64,000 nt of DNA from assembly GCF_000003815.2 (NCBI RefSeq), contig NW_023365837.1, positions 92,145 through 156,144 of the forward strand. Reading direction: 5' to 3'. Positions 10,901 to 25,900 of the stretch are shown here, one piece after another. The DNA is from Branchiostoma floridae. Its lineage: Eukaryota > Chordata > Leptocardii > Amphioxiformes > Branchiostomatidae. Below the pieces are notes generated by a model. The model saw nothing but the letters and a program-made list of their open reading frames with translations. It did no database searches and was not told the origin of the DNA. Position numbers and translations under genes: made by a program. Each line of letters begins with the position of its first letter. The first letter of the stretch is position 1.

Positions 10901-13900
10901 CTGGGTGCACATGCACCCAGTATTTTGAGCCCTGGAGTTGATATGAAGTATGATTAATTGCTCTTGTTCAATCTGCCTTGTTTGTTTAAAAGGAAGATCA
11001 CACAAGTCTCTTGGAGATTGGCAGCTCTTCTTGGTAAGAAGAAGAAGTGGCCATCATTTTTCCAGAAGACACGGACAGGAACCCCTGTTGCTACTGGTAT
11101 GTTTTTTGTTTTATATCTGTAACTTCTGTGGGTTTAATATATCTGTGGTGTAAGATTCTACTGTGTTTTCTTAATGACTGTAGTGTATGAACACAAGTTA
11201 GAATATGCACCTGACCGATTTGGGGCAGGTCTCAGAGTCAAATCTGTAGGACTGAAATGTAGAATGGAAAAACTCAGATATGTGAGTACGCAATCTTGAA
11301 CATGTCTTAACTGGATAAATTCAAATTTATGATGTTTTATTCTGCGTACTATTATTATTAATTTAGCGTGAAACAAGGACTTGAATACAACGTTCTTGCT
11401 GAAATTTGTTCTTCACTGGCATTGTCCCTACAAACTTGTGAATTGGCCTACCGCAAGTTACAAAATCGCTTAGAATAGATGAAATGTTTTACAGGAAAAC
11501 GCCGTGTATAATTTTGCATCCTGCATAGAACTTTAGCACCATCTTACTCTATTTGAGATCCTTTCCCCATTTATCCGTGCAATGATGTGCAATTTTGAGA
11601 AAATTTGGCAGTTTTTTTTAAAACCAATTTGTACTTTTTGTCCTTTTCCCAATGCATAGGGAAACATAAGCAATGGATAAGGAAGCCCAGTGAATCTGCT
11701 GGACATAGGAATGAAGAGGTACATGTATACCACATTGTATGTTTGTCACCTTGATTATGGACTAGGTTAAAAATTGTTATTGGAGCACAGTGGGCTTGAT
11801 CAAAACTTTCTTGAGTGTGCAAAGTACATTGTGCACATATTATGCACTTTGTGCACCTTTTTTGCACACTTTGTGCAGTTTTTTTTTTAACTGTGGGTGC
11901 ACCAGTGCACCTAGAACAGTTCTACACTAGCAAGATATTCTTGACATTCAAGTGTCATGAAAAATGACAGAAACTGGCCTTTGTTGTATTACACGTAAAA
12001 AATTTGGAAGTCAGCAATTAAGAATTACAAATTCTAGCTCAGATTCTGAAGAGAGGAGGATACAAGGTTTGTAGTCTGGTTTTGCCGACATTCTGCTCAA
12101 TTTCATGTTGTGCAACCCAAATTGTTTTATGCATCTAAATTTTAGCCTAGCACTGCACTCAATTACAATTCAAGCCCTTTCATTATGTTGTAGCCTACTA
12201 GTCGGTATACCCACTTCCCCTACAGTCTCTAAAATGCTAATACTAACCTTGCTTTTTCCATCTTTAGGACCCAGAGAACATGTCATTGGGAGATGACAGT
12301 GTTTTTGAGAGGGAGGAGAAACAGTGCCCTGATAGTGACAGCTCTGAGGACCCTGAAACTTCATCTGGTATGTGTTTCATCCAGTATGACATTTAAAGTG
12401 TATGTCTCACTAGGATGCACCTGTTGGTGATAGGCTATTTAGGGCTTGAAATCCTTTTTCCTGCATAGCTGCACTGGTGCAGGTAACATTGAAAATTACC
12501 TGCACCAGACAAATTTTACCTGCACCACTCAGAAGTATTAGGAAGTATGGATCATACTAAAATTGTTCAGGAACAGCTATTTTTTTCTTTCATTCTTAAT
12601 AGGTCACCAGGTAACAGTCAATGCAGCTAATAACAATCCATGTACACCTACATGATGGGACATTAATGTATAAAACCCAGCACATGGACCAGTGCAGGTT
12701 AGGTGCAGGTAGACACAAGAAATACCTGCACAGGTCCAATCTAAAATTCACTTGTCCTGTCAGGCAAGTACATAAAAACTTGCCCGAACCAACTTTTAAC
12801 TTGCCCAAAATTTAGGTAACATCTTTCTATGGATTCCAGCAATGGAATTCTTGTATTATATATAATAGGCTTTATTATTTTTTGAGTTGATCAATGCTTG
12901 ATGCCATGACTGTGAAAGGTAGAAAGTATATCAAACCCTGACACTCATGGAAAAATCTTGCTTGCCCGATCGGACAAGTGGGGTAGGACATGCACTTGCC
13001 CGATTGGCACTTTCACTTGCCCTGGATAATCGGCCGGGGCTTATGGACTTGTCCAATCCTGTTGGATAAACAACCCATTGTTCTATATATTTCCCTTAAA
13101 GGGCGATGGAACTATCTTTACCTCTATGGTACCTACCTTTTCTGCGGGTCTACCGAAAGTGCGTTTGTTTCTTCTCGTTCCTTTTTGCTCTTTTTCGTTC
13201 CTTTTCGTTCCTTTTTGCACTTTCAGTACTTTCCTTTTTGCTTCTTTTCGTTCCTTTTCATTCCTTTTCGCTCATTTTCGCACTTTCGGTACACCGTTTT
13301 CTACAACCGTTACAGTTACAATATACTGTTTAAGACATGCTGAAATATTCTTATTGTCTCAACAGAAGAAAGTGACTACAGCAAAAGTGAAAGTGAGAGT
13401 GAGAGTCAGTCTGACACAGAGGTGCTGAGAGACACGGATACAATCACAGGTACATCAAAGGCCTTGTGTAACATATACTGATAGCTAAATACACTAGATA
13501 AGATTTATTTGCCGTAGGTTTGAGTTTGTTTGTTTGTGCCTTTATCTAAACTCGAAAAATACTCCATTAGGTCATAGGGGCCGCTTTTCGTGGAGGTCAA
13601 GTTTGCAGGAGTCGAGGTGTCAAATTATAATATTAACACAAAATTTCTATTGATAAAACAGAGAATAGAAGAATGCTAAATACATCAATAAATGAATGAA
13701 TAATAATAATGAAAACAAATAATAATCATTACCTTGTTAATTCCATACTCATTCGTGGATCGCTACTGGTTCACTAGTCGTTTGAAAGTTGAGATAGAAG
13801 TCACATTGTTGTTGTTGACTACCAGAGCTTGAAATAGTTTTTCAGCATACCCTCACTTGTGTAGGTAACGGTAGAAATTACCTGCATCAGACAACTTTTA

Positions 13901-16900
13901 CCTGCACCACTCAGACTTTAGGACTAAAATCTGTTAACCATTGCCATTATTGATACAATTTTTAAGACTTTATATCCGTACAAAATAAAGCGCTTACCAA
14001 CAAGCTTTCGATCAGTCCTCTGATCCTTCTCAAATTGTAATGACCCAAAACCGGAACGGAAGTGTGACGTCAGTAAAGTGTCAAAGGTGCTTGACAGTCG
14101 GTACCAGCCCCCGTCTCTGTTGAGGGAAGGTTGATGGGCTCTGATGTAGATAGCCTCTTTCACTCCCCGGGGAAAGTAATCCTGTTCGGAATCAAGTATC
14201 TTCACCTCACTGATTGTCTATTTTGGAACAAGAAGACATACAATCAGAGAAGGAACATTTGGTTTCCGTGCTAAAACAATGTGGCTACCCTGGTTGGGCC
14301 ATTGATAAGGTAGACTCACCCGGTACAGAAAAACCCAGGGCTGTAAACCGTGACCCTGGTCGTGTCAACAGAGGTTTTGTCATTCTCCTGTACGTAAAAG
14401 ACCTCTCAGAGGCCCTCAGGACTTTGACACTTTACTGACGTCACACTTCCGTTCCGGTTTTGGGTCATTACAATTTGAGAAGGATCAGAGGACTGATCGA
14501 AAGCTTGTTGGTAAGCGCTTTATTTTGTACGGATATAAAGTCTTAAAAATTGTATCAATAATGGCAATGGTTAACAGATTTTAGTCCTAAAGTCTGAGTG
14601 GTGCAGGTAAAAGTTGTCTGATGCAGGTAATTTCTACCGTTACCTACACAAGTGAGGGTATGCTGAAAAACTATTTCAAGCTCTGGTAGTCAACAACAAC
14701 AATGTGACTTCTATCTCAACTTTCAAACGACTAGTGAACCAGTAGCGATCCACGAATGAGTATGGAATTAACAAGGTAATGATTATTATTTGTTTTCATT
14801 ATTATTATTCATTCATTTATTGATGTATTTAGCATTCTTCTATTCTCTGTTTTATCAATAGAAATTTTGTGTTAATAATATTATCAGAGGTCAACCAAGA
14901 TGGCTGCCCTCTCAGGACCTCCAGCCCTGGGGATTCCAATCAAGCCTAATCCCCAGCGGGGGAGGTTCCTGGAGGACACCATCTACACTAGCTAAGTAGT
15001 GAATAGGGTTTAGAGTTCTTTTTTGTTCTCATTTATAATTTTCGTTTGCTAGTTAGGAGGAAAAATTTCACTTCAATGTGACATTGGCATGGCGCCCCCC
15101 TCCCACCCTAGCGATTCTTACCTTATGAGTTTACGAACGTTTTCTTTTGTTTTCACTGCCCTTCTCGCCATTAGTATGTCTAGCAATGATTCTTCAAGTG
15201 CCCCTTGTGGGATTTGTGACCTACCAGTTACTTGGTCTGACAGAGGAGTAGAATGTGAGACATGTGGAACCTGGTTCCACGCATCCTGCCAGCACATTGG
15301 ATCCGACACTTACCTGAACATCACCCTTGACACAACATGGCGATGTGTCATCTGTGCCAATGCAAACTACAGCAGCACTCTCTTTGACCTACACGGAGTT
15401 GAACAGGAGTATAGCAGAAACCTTAGCTCCTCCTCCCTCCCAGACAGCGAATCAGGATTCAAGCCTCTTCACTCCTCTACTCCCACCCGCAACAGTCAGC
15501 ATGGCAGACAGCTCAATCGACCATTGAGGATGCTGAACGTCAACTTCCAGTCAGCTTCTGGAAAACCCGCAGAGATAGCAAATATGTTGCACAGCACTAA
15601 ACCAGACGTTGTCTTTGGAACAGAGACCTGGCTCTACCCAGACATCAAGACCACAGAGTTCTTTCCTGATGGCTTCAACGTCTACAGGAAAGACCGCACC
15701 GGAAAGATTGGTGGCGGAGTCCTCATCGCAGTCAGGGATCACCTGCAGTGCACAGAGGTCCCCGAGCTTGACCCTGGCGGCGAAATTCTGTGGCTGAAGC
15801 TACTTATACGCAACCAGCGTCCTCTCTACCTCTGCGTGTTCTACCGCCCTTCCTCTTCTGACAAAGCAGCCCTTGAGAAGCTCGACATGGCACTTCGCAG
15901 AGCCTCAGCAATGAAGAACGCCCAACTGATCATTGCCGGTGACTTTAACTTCCCATCATGGAACTGGGAAGCCATGACGCTGAAACCAAACCCCGTTTAC
16001 ACGACACTTCACCAACAGTTCGTCGACCTTCTATATGATACAGGTCTAGACCAGATAGTACAGGACCCTACACGTGGGGAAAACACACTAGACTTAGTCC
16101 TCACAAACTCTCCATCCCTCATCCCCCGTGTTGAAGTCATCCCCGGTATCTCCGACCACAGCATCGTGTACTTCGAGTACAAGACCAAGCCGGAAGTACT
16201 GCAGAACGCTAACCGTCCCATCCTCCTCTACGGGCGCGCCAACTGGGAAGCCATGAAGCAGGACATGGAGACACTACAGCAGAGCTTCACAGACCCGGAA
16301 CACATGTCAACAGAAGAACTGTGGCAGAAGTTCAAGTTGGCATTGAAAGGTAGCATAGCCAAACATATCCCAACTAAGAAACCTAGACGAAAAGAATCCC
16401 TTCCCTGGATGACCTCAGGCATCCATCATCTCATTAGAAAGCGTGACAGACTCTACAGGAAGATGAAGAAAAGTGGCAGCCTGGACATGCGGAAGGAAGT
16501 CAAGAATCTGAACAGAGAGATCAGGAAACAGATGCGGCGCTCCTACTGGAGATACACCGAACACCTGTTCTCTCCCACCAGCTCAGAAGAGAGCTCCAGA
16601 CCTAGTCTGAAAAGATTCTGGACCTACGTGAAGCACCAGCGCTCCACCACCACTGGCGTACCTGCCCTAAAGTCAAATGGAAAGCTTGTCGTTGACCCTA
16701 AACAAAAAGCCGAACTACTGAACAAACAGTTCTACACTGCGTTCAGCGAAGGAGCCACATACACAGCATCAGAATTCAAGGACCGGTGCCCAATGCCTGA
16801 CTCTCGTAATGACTTTCCCTCCATGGATAACATCACGATTAGTACCAAAGGCATTGAGAAGCTCCTGACAAGACTGAACCCCACCAAAGCAGCAGGCCCA

Positions 16901-19900
16901 GATGGCATCACTCCACGCGTGCTGAAAGAGCTGGCCACAGAACTCTCCCCCATACTCACCACCATTTATAAGTCGTCGCTACACACAGGCCAGGTACCCA
17001 AGGACTGGAAGGAAGCATTGGTGACTCCAGTGTTTAAAAAGGGAGAACACTACAAGGCATCCAACTACCGTCCTATCTCCCTCACCAGCGTCCCTGCCAA
17101 AATCCTTGAGCATGTCCTTGTTAGTGCCATCATGCATCACCTTGAATCGAACAACATCTTGTCCACTCAACAACACGGTTTCCGCAAGCACCACTCCTGT
17201 GAGACTCAGCTCCTCGAGTTTGTTGAGGAAGCCTCGTCAGCTATGGAGAGCGGTGTTGCAACTGACGTCATTATTATGGACTTTCAAAAAGCGTTCGATC
17301 GAGTGAATCACAGCCTCCTCGTACACAAGTTAGACCACTATGGGATCAGAGGGCGCACCAACAGCTGGATAGCGAACTTTCTCAGTGATCGCAAGCAGGC
17401 TGTGGTGGTCAATGGTGCCCAGTCGAGCTACGTGGATGTGAGATCGGGCGTCCCACAAGGTACGGTGCTGGGACCGTGTCTTTTCCTCACCTACATCAAC
17501 GACCTGCCGGAGAGGATCTCCTCCCCCTCTCGTCTATTTGCTGATGACACTGCCGTGTACCGGCTGATCACTTGCCTTGAAGACTCCTCAAAGCTGCAAG
17601 AGGACCTCGGTAAGCTAGAAGACTGGGAGAGCGAGTGGGATATGGCCTTCCACCCAGACAAGTGCAGTCAACTGCCCTTGACACGTGCCAGAAAGCCGCC
17701 CAATGCCCACACCAGTTATAAGCTCCATAACCACACCCTTGAACGAGTTCCATCCGCCAAGTACCTTGGAGTCACATTGCAAGCAGACCTATCCTGGGGC
17801 AAGCACATCGATAACACCTACTCTAAAGCCAATCGAACATTAGGATTCCTACGGCGCAACTTGAGAGTTTGTTCTAGCAAGACAAAGGAGCTGGCGTACA
17901 AAGCACTAGTCCGACCAGTTGTGGAGTACGCCAGCTCCGTTTGGGATCCTCACACCAACAGAGACATTAGCAAAATTGAAAAGATCCAACGCAGGGCAGC
18001 CCGTTTTGTCCTGAACAGGCACAGAAACACGTCCAGTGTTTCTGATATGCTGGAACAACTTCAGTGGCCTTCCCTTCAAGACCGACGCCGCACCAGCAGA
18101 CTCGCCATGCTGTACAAAATCCTAAATGGTCTGGCACACGTACGCTGCAAAACACTGAAGCCTCTACCTAGTAGCAACAGATGCCGAAGGGGTCACAGCC
18201 TACAGCTGCAACATATCCCCTGTCGCACCAACTACCGACTCAACTCCTTCCTCCCCAGGACTGTTCGAGAATGGAACAACTTGTCCGAAGAAACTGTACA
18301 GTCCCCATCCCTGGCCCGTTTCATTCTAAAAGTATCCAGTGCCTCCTAGAGCATTAGTGGTGACCTCTGACCCCAACATGTCAATTATTGCCGAAGACTC
18401 GGCAGCTGGACATTACGGGAAGAAGAAGAGAAGAGAATCTTTGACACGCACGGAGTCAAAACGTGCTTTAAACCCACAAAGACCCTGAGACAGTATTTGG
18501 TTGCACCTAAGGATAAAACTCCAAAGGCTGACAAGTGCGGTGTCATTTACCACATTCCTTGCCAAGGCCAAAACATCCGTGGCCCTTGTCAGGAATCCTA
18601 CGTAGGTGAAACTAGCTGCGCTCTTAGAACCAGGTTTCTAGAGCATAGACAGCCCAGTTCAGTCAAAACATCGGAGGTGTCGCAACACATACATATAGAA
18701 TCTCCGGGACACTCTGTGGATTTCGACAAGGTGAAGGTACTTGATTCCGAACAGGATTACTTTCTCAGGGGAGTGAAAGAGGCCATTTACATCAGAGCCC
18801 ACCAACCTTCCCTCAACAGAGACGGGGGCCGATACCGACTGCCAAGCACCTTTGACCCTTTACTGACGTCACACTTCCGTTCCGGATGTGCGACTTAGGT
18901 TTTGGGTCATTACAACTTGAGAAGGATCAGAGGACTGATTAAAAGCTTGTTGGTAAGCGCTTTATTTTGTGTACGGATATAAAGTCTTAGAAATTGTATC
19001 ATTATGTTAACTACCATCACAGATGAACTTACATTCAAGCATTGCCATTATTTCTTTTATATTTTATAGGTGGTAACAGTCAATACAGGTAGTAAAAATC
19101 CACAATGCACCTACATCATTCATAGAACATGTATATATGTAAACCCAGTACATGGACCAGTGCAGGTTAGGTGCAGGTAGACACCAGAAATACCTGCACA
19201 GCTCCAATTTCACCTGCACTAACCTGTATATGCATTTCGAGCCCTGTGTTTACATTGTACATAGGTCAGCAATTTTCCTTGCTGTTTCAGTAGCAGGGTA
19301 TCTTTTTACAGAGAGGGGTTTGCTAGCAGTGCATGCAGTGCATGCCTCAAGCATGGTACTCATTATTACCTTCACCAAGAAGGTTATATTTTGGGTAGTG
19401 TTTGTATGTGTGTATGTTGGTGTGTGTGTTTGTAGAAGACCACCATAACTCAAGGACGCTTGCGTGGACTGTACTGATATTTGGTATGTGGGTAGGTCTT
19501 GATGACACCTGGAAACGATTAGATTTTGGGCCCCCTAGCGGCTTGTTATGGTACTGCAGCGGAACTCCCGGTTTGGATATCTCAAGTTCTGAACATGCTG
19601 CGGATATGATTTTTGAGTGGTAGACAAATCTTGATGCCGAGAGTAAGTGGTATAGGTTTGGGCCCCCTAGCGGCTTGTTTTGAAACTGCAGGGCAGGTTT
19701 AGGGTCAGACTTTGAAAGGGAATAACTCAAGGAGCGGTTAACAGATTGCTATGATTTTTGGTATGTAGATAGCTTAAGTGATGCTTCATATAATGACATA
19801 TTGATTATGCAAATTGGTCTGGTATACAGGCACACAGCCCTAGTCACAATCTTCAGCTGCTAATCAAAGACCTTCAAACTTTTCCTTAGTGTTTTTATTT

Positions 19901-22900
19901 ACTTGAATAGTTGAGATTTTGTGAAGAAGATAGAAGTTGTGTTTATGTAGATGGGTTGCAGCAGTTCAAGATGAAGAGTCAGTGGTCTCCAGAATTTCCA
20001 GGGCAACAGAAGTTGGAAGATGTCACGAAAGGTGCACCTACTTCTGTTCAAGGTAGTGTGCAGACTTTTTTTACCATCCCATGTTGGACAGGTTTTCTAA
20101 GGTTTACTTGTCCAATCGGGCAAGCACATAAAAAATTTACTTGCCCAAACCAGTTTTTCACTTGCCCAAAATTGAATTGTTACTTTTATATGCATATTCA
20201 CTTCCGGCAATGGAATTCTTATTATTGCGTCTAATTTTCTGTTTGACTATTGCTAGATGTCATGACTGTTAAAAGTAACAAGTATATCAAAATCTCACTC
20301 AATGGAAAAATCTTTCTTGCCCAATCAGGCAAGTAGGGTAGGTCATGCGCTTGCCCGACAATAGGGCTAGGGGACTTGTCCAACCCTGCTATCACCAAGT
20401 TACCGTTTTGGTATATTTACTGGCTTTGTGGACAGTGAAAGCAAACAAGCTATGAATGTATCTCAATCATACATATTTTTATATATTAAGTACTTGTAGG
20501 TGTCAGAAAAAGGAAGCCTAAGGGCATTAGCTTGTGGGCTCGGAAAGAAGTGATATAGCCTGTGGTCCCCTAGCTGTGTGTTTGGGAAACTGCAGGGATA
20601 TTTTTGTTGAAGACTTTGGTTGTACAGTCCTGATGGTACTATCATATAATATTGCTTACAGAAAATTGTAACTTTTCAGGTCAGAAGCTATCATTGTACC
20701 ACAGATCACTTCCTAAGGAGGTTTATGTCAGCAACAAGTTTCACCTACTGGAGAATCAACAGACAGGTATCTAATTAGTGTTAGGCAAGTTTTTAGAAAA
20801 TGTACGTGCCCTGTCAGAAAAGTATATATGAAATCAGTCTTGAACTAGTTTAACTGTCATATTCAACACAAAAAATTGGACTAACCCAAATTTTCGACTG
20901 AACAGCACCAGTCTTTGTCAAGGAATGAACAATCCACTGCTGCCATGACGTCATTTCAGATAGAACACATGATTCAGTGAGCAGTGGATCATAAGTTGCA
21001 GGAAGTCTATGGCGCCCACCGTCTCTGTTCAGGGATAGTTGTAAAGCTCTGATATAGATGGCTTTTTTTTGGCGTTGGATATTAGTTTTATTACAGTTAG
21101 ACTAGTTCAAGAATGACTTCTACTAACACAGATGAACTTTCAAGTTACATATGATATCTACTTGCTCAAACCATCTTTTTACTGGCTGAAGTTTGAAAAA
21201 ACATATTTGTAAGTATGCGTTTTCACTTCAGCAAAGAAATCCCCATTTTTTTCAGTAAATGGTTTTAAAAGCATGTAACTAAAGAATTTAAACTTCAAGA
21301 CTAAAGGCTTGAAACTTACTAAATTGACACCTTGTAGTAGTAGCAGGGACATGCAGTGTTATACCACACCTTGTAGGACTGTCATATAGATCTACATATA
21401 GGAAAAGACAGGAAGAGTCACCATATCTTCTTTAGAAGAAGTAGTGACTCAAAGTTGGTGACAAGCTTTTAGGGCTGGTCAGATTGGCTAGTGGACCAAT
21501 ATCTTATTACATCTACCCATGGAAAGATTGCACTCATGGAAAAACTACACAGAACATGTAGTTTATCAATCACCACTTTGACTTCAATGAACTTTTCTAA
21601 CCCTGAGTTAGTACAAAAATATACGATATATTCATTTCTATTGACTTTTTATTCCTGTATGTTGTGCAGAAGCGTTTATGGTTCTTCAACAGTTTATAGG
21701 ATTTGTTTTGTGACATACAAATATTGAATTTCCGTTCATGATTTTCATTTGGCCCAGTTACCAGCATTTCAGCACCGAGGGCAGATCTCGTTCATCTAAT
21801 GTTGTCTTTTGGGTTGGTGGAAAAACACGACCAGTCCGGACTAAGGAAAAATCTGTCCAGTCTGAAAAGTAAAGCAATGGTCCACTGTACATTGTGCTTG
21901 TCAAACAGAGCTAAGGGGAATTTTTTCTGGTACAATGAACTACCGGGGTAGATTAAGTGTACCCTTTCTTTGGCATTACTTCAATGTACTTTTTATCATA
22001 TCTACAGACTCTGGGAAGTTAGGTCACCAACTACACAATCAAAACAGGTGAGACCAACCTTTATCTTGAACTGTAATACACCAATAGGTTATCTTTAATT
22101 TTGCTTGTTGATATTTAGTATACATGAATGAAAATTAATCCATAGTATCCATAATAAAGTCTGAGTTATAATATAGTCTTGTTATTGTTTTGACAGGAAA
22201 ATCAGGCATAAATCAACTGCAGAAACAAGTAGGCCATTCACCTCATATGGTATGTAAAAAAATCTTTGTCTAATGCATTACACTACAACCCTACCAACAA
22301 CCTACAACTGCCACTCTACAACCCTTGTCTCCAAGGCGTGATGTAGCTAGCCTTGCACTATTCTATCGCTACTTCCATGGTAAATGCTCGGCAGAACTTC
22401 ACTCGTTTGTGCCTACAATACGAACCTTCACTGCAACTGCAAGAACCCGTTTTGCCACTTCCACGGAAGCAAAGCATCCTTTTTTCCTCAACAATCCTCC
22501 AAATAGGAGGAAGTTCCACGCTGAGAGCAAGAACAACAACTTTCCCAGAACAACATCGCTATGGAATAAGCTTCCACGGACTTGCTTCCCCATGGGGTAC
22601 AATCTGAAACTGTTTAAGTCAAGTGTTAACAGACATCTTTCTTCTCAATACAGTACTGTAACCCAAAACGCTTGAGTGGCTCCATGAGCCTTGTTTTGCA
22701 GTGAATCCTAAGTAAATAAAATAAAAATTCAAAAATTACATACTTTGTGTTGTACTTTAGACTGCCATAAGTAAATCCTATAATTTTGTACATTCCTTTT
22801 CTACTTGTAACTTGTAGTCCATGTTGATTTCACTAAATGCTTCTCATTAATTTTATAGAAGATGCTGAAATTGAGGAGGAAGAAGCTTCTTCCCAATCCT

Positions 22901-25900
22901 TCTCTGACTCAGAGGGCTCAAGTCTCAGGTCCATTCTCAAGACAAGCTCTAAGACATCAAAGAAGGCAGACTACTCGACTAAGGTGTTTTGAATCTTTCG
23001 AGCTACTCAGATAAGGATGAACTGAACTGAACTGAACTGAGCTACTCCACATTTTACCTTATTTCATTTTCCTTCCCATTGTACTTTTGTTCCAAACACA
23101 ACACAATATAATTTTTAGGATGTGAAAATAATTCTCTTGTCTTGTGTAATTATCCCCTTCCTATATATCCAGTTTTATGTCATACCTGGGTCTTGATAAC
23201 ATCTGATATGGTTGTTCTGGGCTGATTGGTATTTTATATTGCATGGGCTAAGAAGCTGTATTGTATGGACTTCCATTAAATGACTTGAACACACTTTGTG
23301 TGTGCTGAGCTTTGGAAAATTCAAATGTTTGGATCAATCCCAATCTGCCAAATCCACCTTAGGAGGACTAATCCTGTGACATGGTGAATCCTTAATCTCA
23401 AATCCTTAGAATTCTTGGCAGGCCTTTTCACCATAGAGGTCCATATGCTGTGATTTAGATCCCTTATGCTGTGATTTGCGCACCTATGCTATGATTTAGA
23501 TCCCTTACGTTGTGATTTGGGCCCCTATGCTGTGTTTCAACCAACAAATGGGAGTTCTCAGTGTAGTTTTGCACAAAGGGTAAAGTAAAGTTGGCTGTGT
23601 TGCGCTATGTTTGGCCCTCAAAGCGCAGGAAATAGTGTTTCAGGGGTTTAAAGATTAAAGAATTTCAGGAGGACGAATCCCCCAAACGCCTTACAATACT
23701 CACGTCTGCATTGCGTACCATGTGGCTTTGCTGCACTAAGATGCCCCTATGTTGTGAAAATCCCGGTGAGAACACTGTTCCTGATATGCATAATGGGTCT
23801 ATTAAAGAAAATCTATCTTACCAGGAAGCACATGATGATGGAGAGAGGAAGCAGGTGTCGTTCTCCCCAGAGGTTCAGGTATCTCAGATAGACAAGAACA
23901 CCACTCATCCCCGCCAACGGGCGTCACTCGTCATCAAACCCTGCACAATCCCTGCTGATGTCGGACCATCTCTCACGTGTCAAAAGGTAAGAGTTTTAAA
24001 ATTCTTCATTACCTGGCATTAGGGGTACGGTGTACCAGTACGAAACCATTTTTTCGTGCACTACGGTGGCTGGCGTTCACAGGTTTTGAGGAGTATTGGT
24101 CTAAGAAGATAGCAAGAGCGACGTAGCGGAGAGATGATAGTCCTACAGTTTCTACCAGGCTTTTAGCTTGGATTTTAAAATACTATAGGGAGTCCAAACT
24201 TATTGGTGAGTCGCTGTAAGTGACTATTGTAGGGGTGTCCGGGGGCATCCACCTTCCATGGTGCAGAGTTTTTGATGATTTTAAGTTATAAAAGTGCATT
24301 CTTAGGTATCCCAAGAGGCAAAAATACTGTTCCAGAGGTCACAGTAGAAGACTGTGACCACAGATGACCTGGTTGCATCCCTGGTCAATCAGAATTTCAT
24401 GCTTGTCAGACGATTTTCTCCCAGTGTAAGGGCGTCCAGGGGCATAAAATTTCTTGTTATTCTAAGAAAAGTGCGTCCAGATGACGCGTTGACGCATGCC
24501 TGGCTAAAAGCCTGGTTTCTACAGTCAAACTTGGTCTTACTTTACAGAGGCAGTTAGCGTTGTTTACGCAAAATAGGATACTCTAACAATCATATTCCTT
24601 TGTAGCAAAATGGACCATTGTTTTGAGAATTGTCTATTTGCGAACAATTGGGTACAGGTTCAGGTCTGGACCTGGACTGTATATACCTGTACTTGAATTT
24701 TCTGTACCAGTATACCCACACCTACCTTGCATCCATCCTATTGTATTTACGTTTGTCCCTTTGATTCCTTCCCTGCAAATAATCTGACACCCTTTTTATT
24801 TGGATTAATGTTTCAGATGCTGCTGCAGAAAACCAAAAGGAAAGCTGGAGTAAGTAAGCCAACAGGAACAGCCCCTACGGAACATACCAACCCACGGGAG
24901 GATGGGGAAATGGAAGGGAGGCAGAGTCATAGTGAAGGCAGGGCAACACAATCCTTCAACAGCATTCTCTTAGGTACTCCCAATGGTTTCACTTCTTACC
25001 TTTACTTTAATGTCAACACCTCAACACAGTCTTGCATTTTGTTTTGTATTTACAGGGGAATAAAAAGGAATTTTTTTATTGATTAAGAGCAAATGAAAGA
25101 GCTACAATGTAGCCAACGTTCCCAAGTTATGGTCAAAGTTAGGATGGTCTACAAGGCAAGCCAGCTGGAAAAGCTCATAAACATCGTAGCAAGAATTGAT
25201 GAAACATGGCACCTGTATTTAACAAGGGCCTGAAGTGACAGCTTTGTTTATTTATTTATTTTATTAACATTCTCCAAATACAGTGGAAGGTACGGCAGAA
25301 CATTTGTTTCTTGTTAAAAGATGCCTGTGGCTGCCATACCGAACCTTGTGATAGCTTAAGTTTTAATTGGCAACTAAACTGAAAGTTTCTCTACAGCTGC
25401 TGAATTCATTTTTACTAGTGTTACTTCTTTATGTACACTTAAGTCAACCGCACAATGTATTTTCCAATATTAGGAGGAAATAGATTTATTTTTTATTTTT
25501 TTCAAAATCAGGTGAAAATGCTTGCACTGATCGGTACAATTTACTTGCTGCAGAGCTACTTGTTCAGCCAATGATAGTTGTCAGGAAATTGTAGTGATTT
25601 TGCTGGCTTATGTTTAGTAGGTCAACATCCTAGCATGAACCATGACCCAGGAAGCAGCAGTAACAGCGATGAGGACAGTAGCAATGATGAGGAGAAAGAC
25701 TCTGAAATAATGAGAGAGGCTGCCAGCACACAGGGTAAGACAGTTTTAGGCCTAGCAAAACAATTCTGGTTACAGTCCTGAAAAACGAGCTTGGGATTTT
25801 TTTTAATTGCATTTTATCTTTTTTAGATTTCAGTCAAAGTGATGTAACAAAATTGTGATTATACAGATTTGCATTGTGCGAGCACAAGTATATATATGAT

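Noticed and set aside
12621-12815. Repeated peptide-like frames ([10 protein letters not shown] and similar) at several loci
   Set aside because: They are translations of the 'tgcaggta' MITE and recur wherever it is inserted.
14480-14560. Hammerhead ribozyme in the Penelope 3' region ('ggactgatcgaaagc')
   Set aside because: CTGAT and GAAA words occur, but the required CTGATGA core and three stems could not be laid out.
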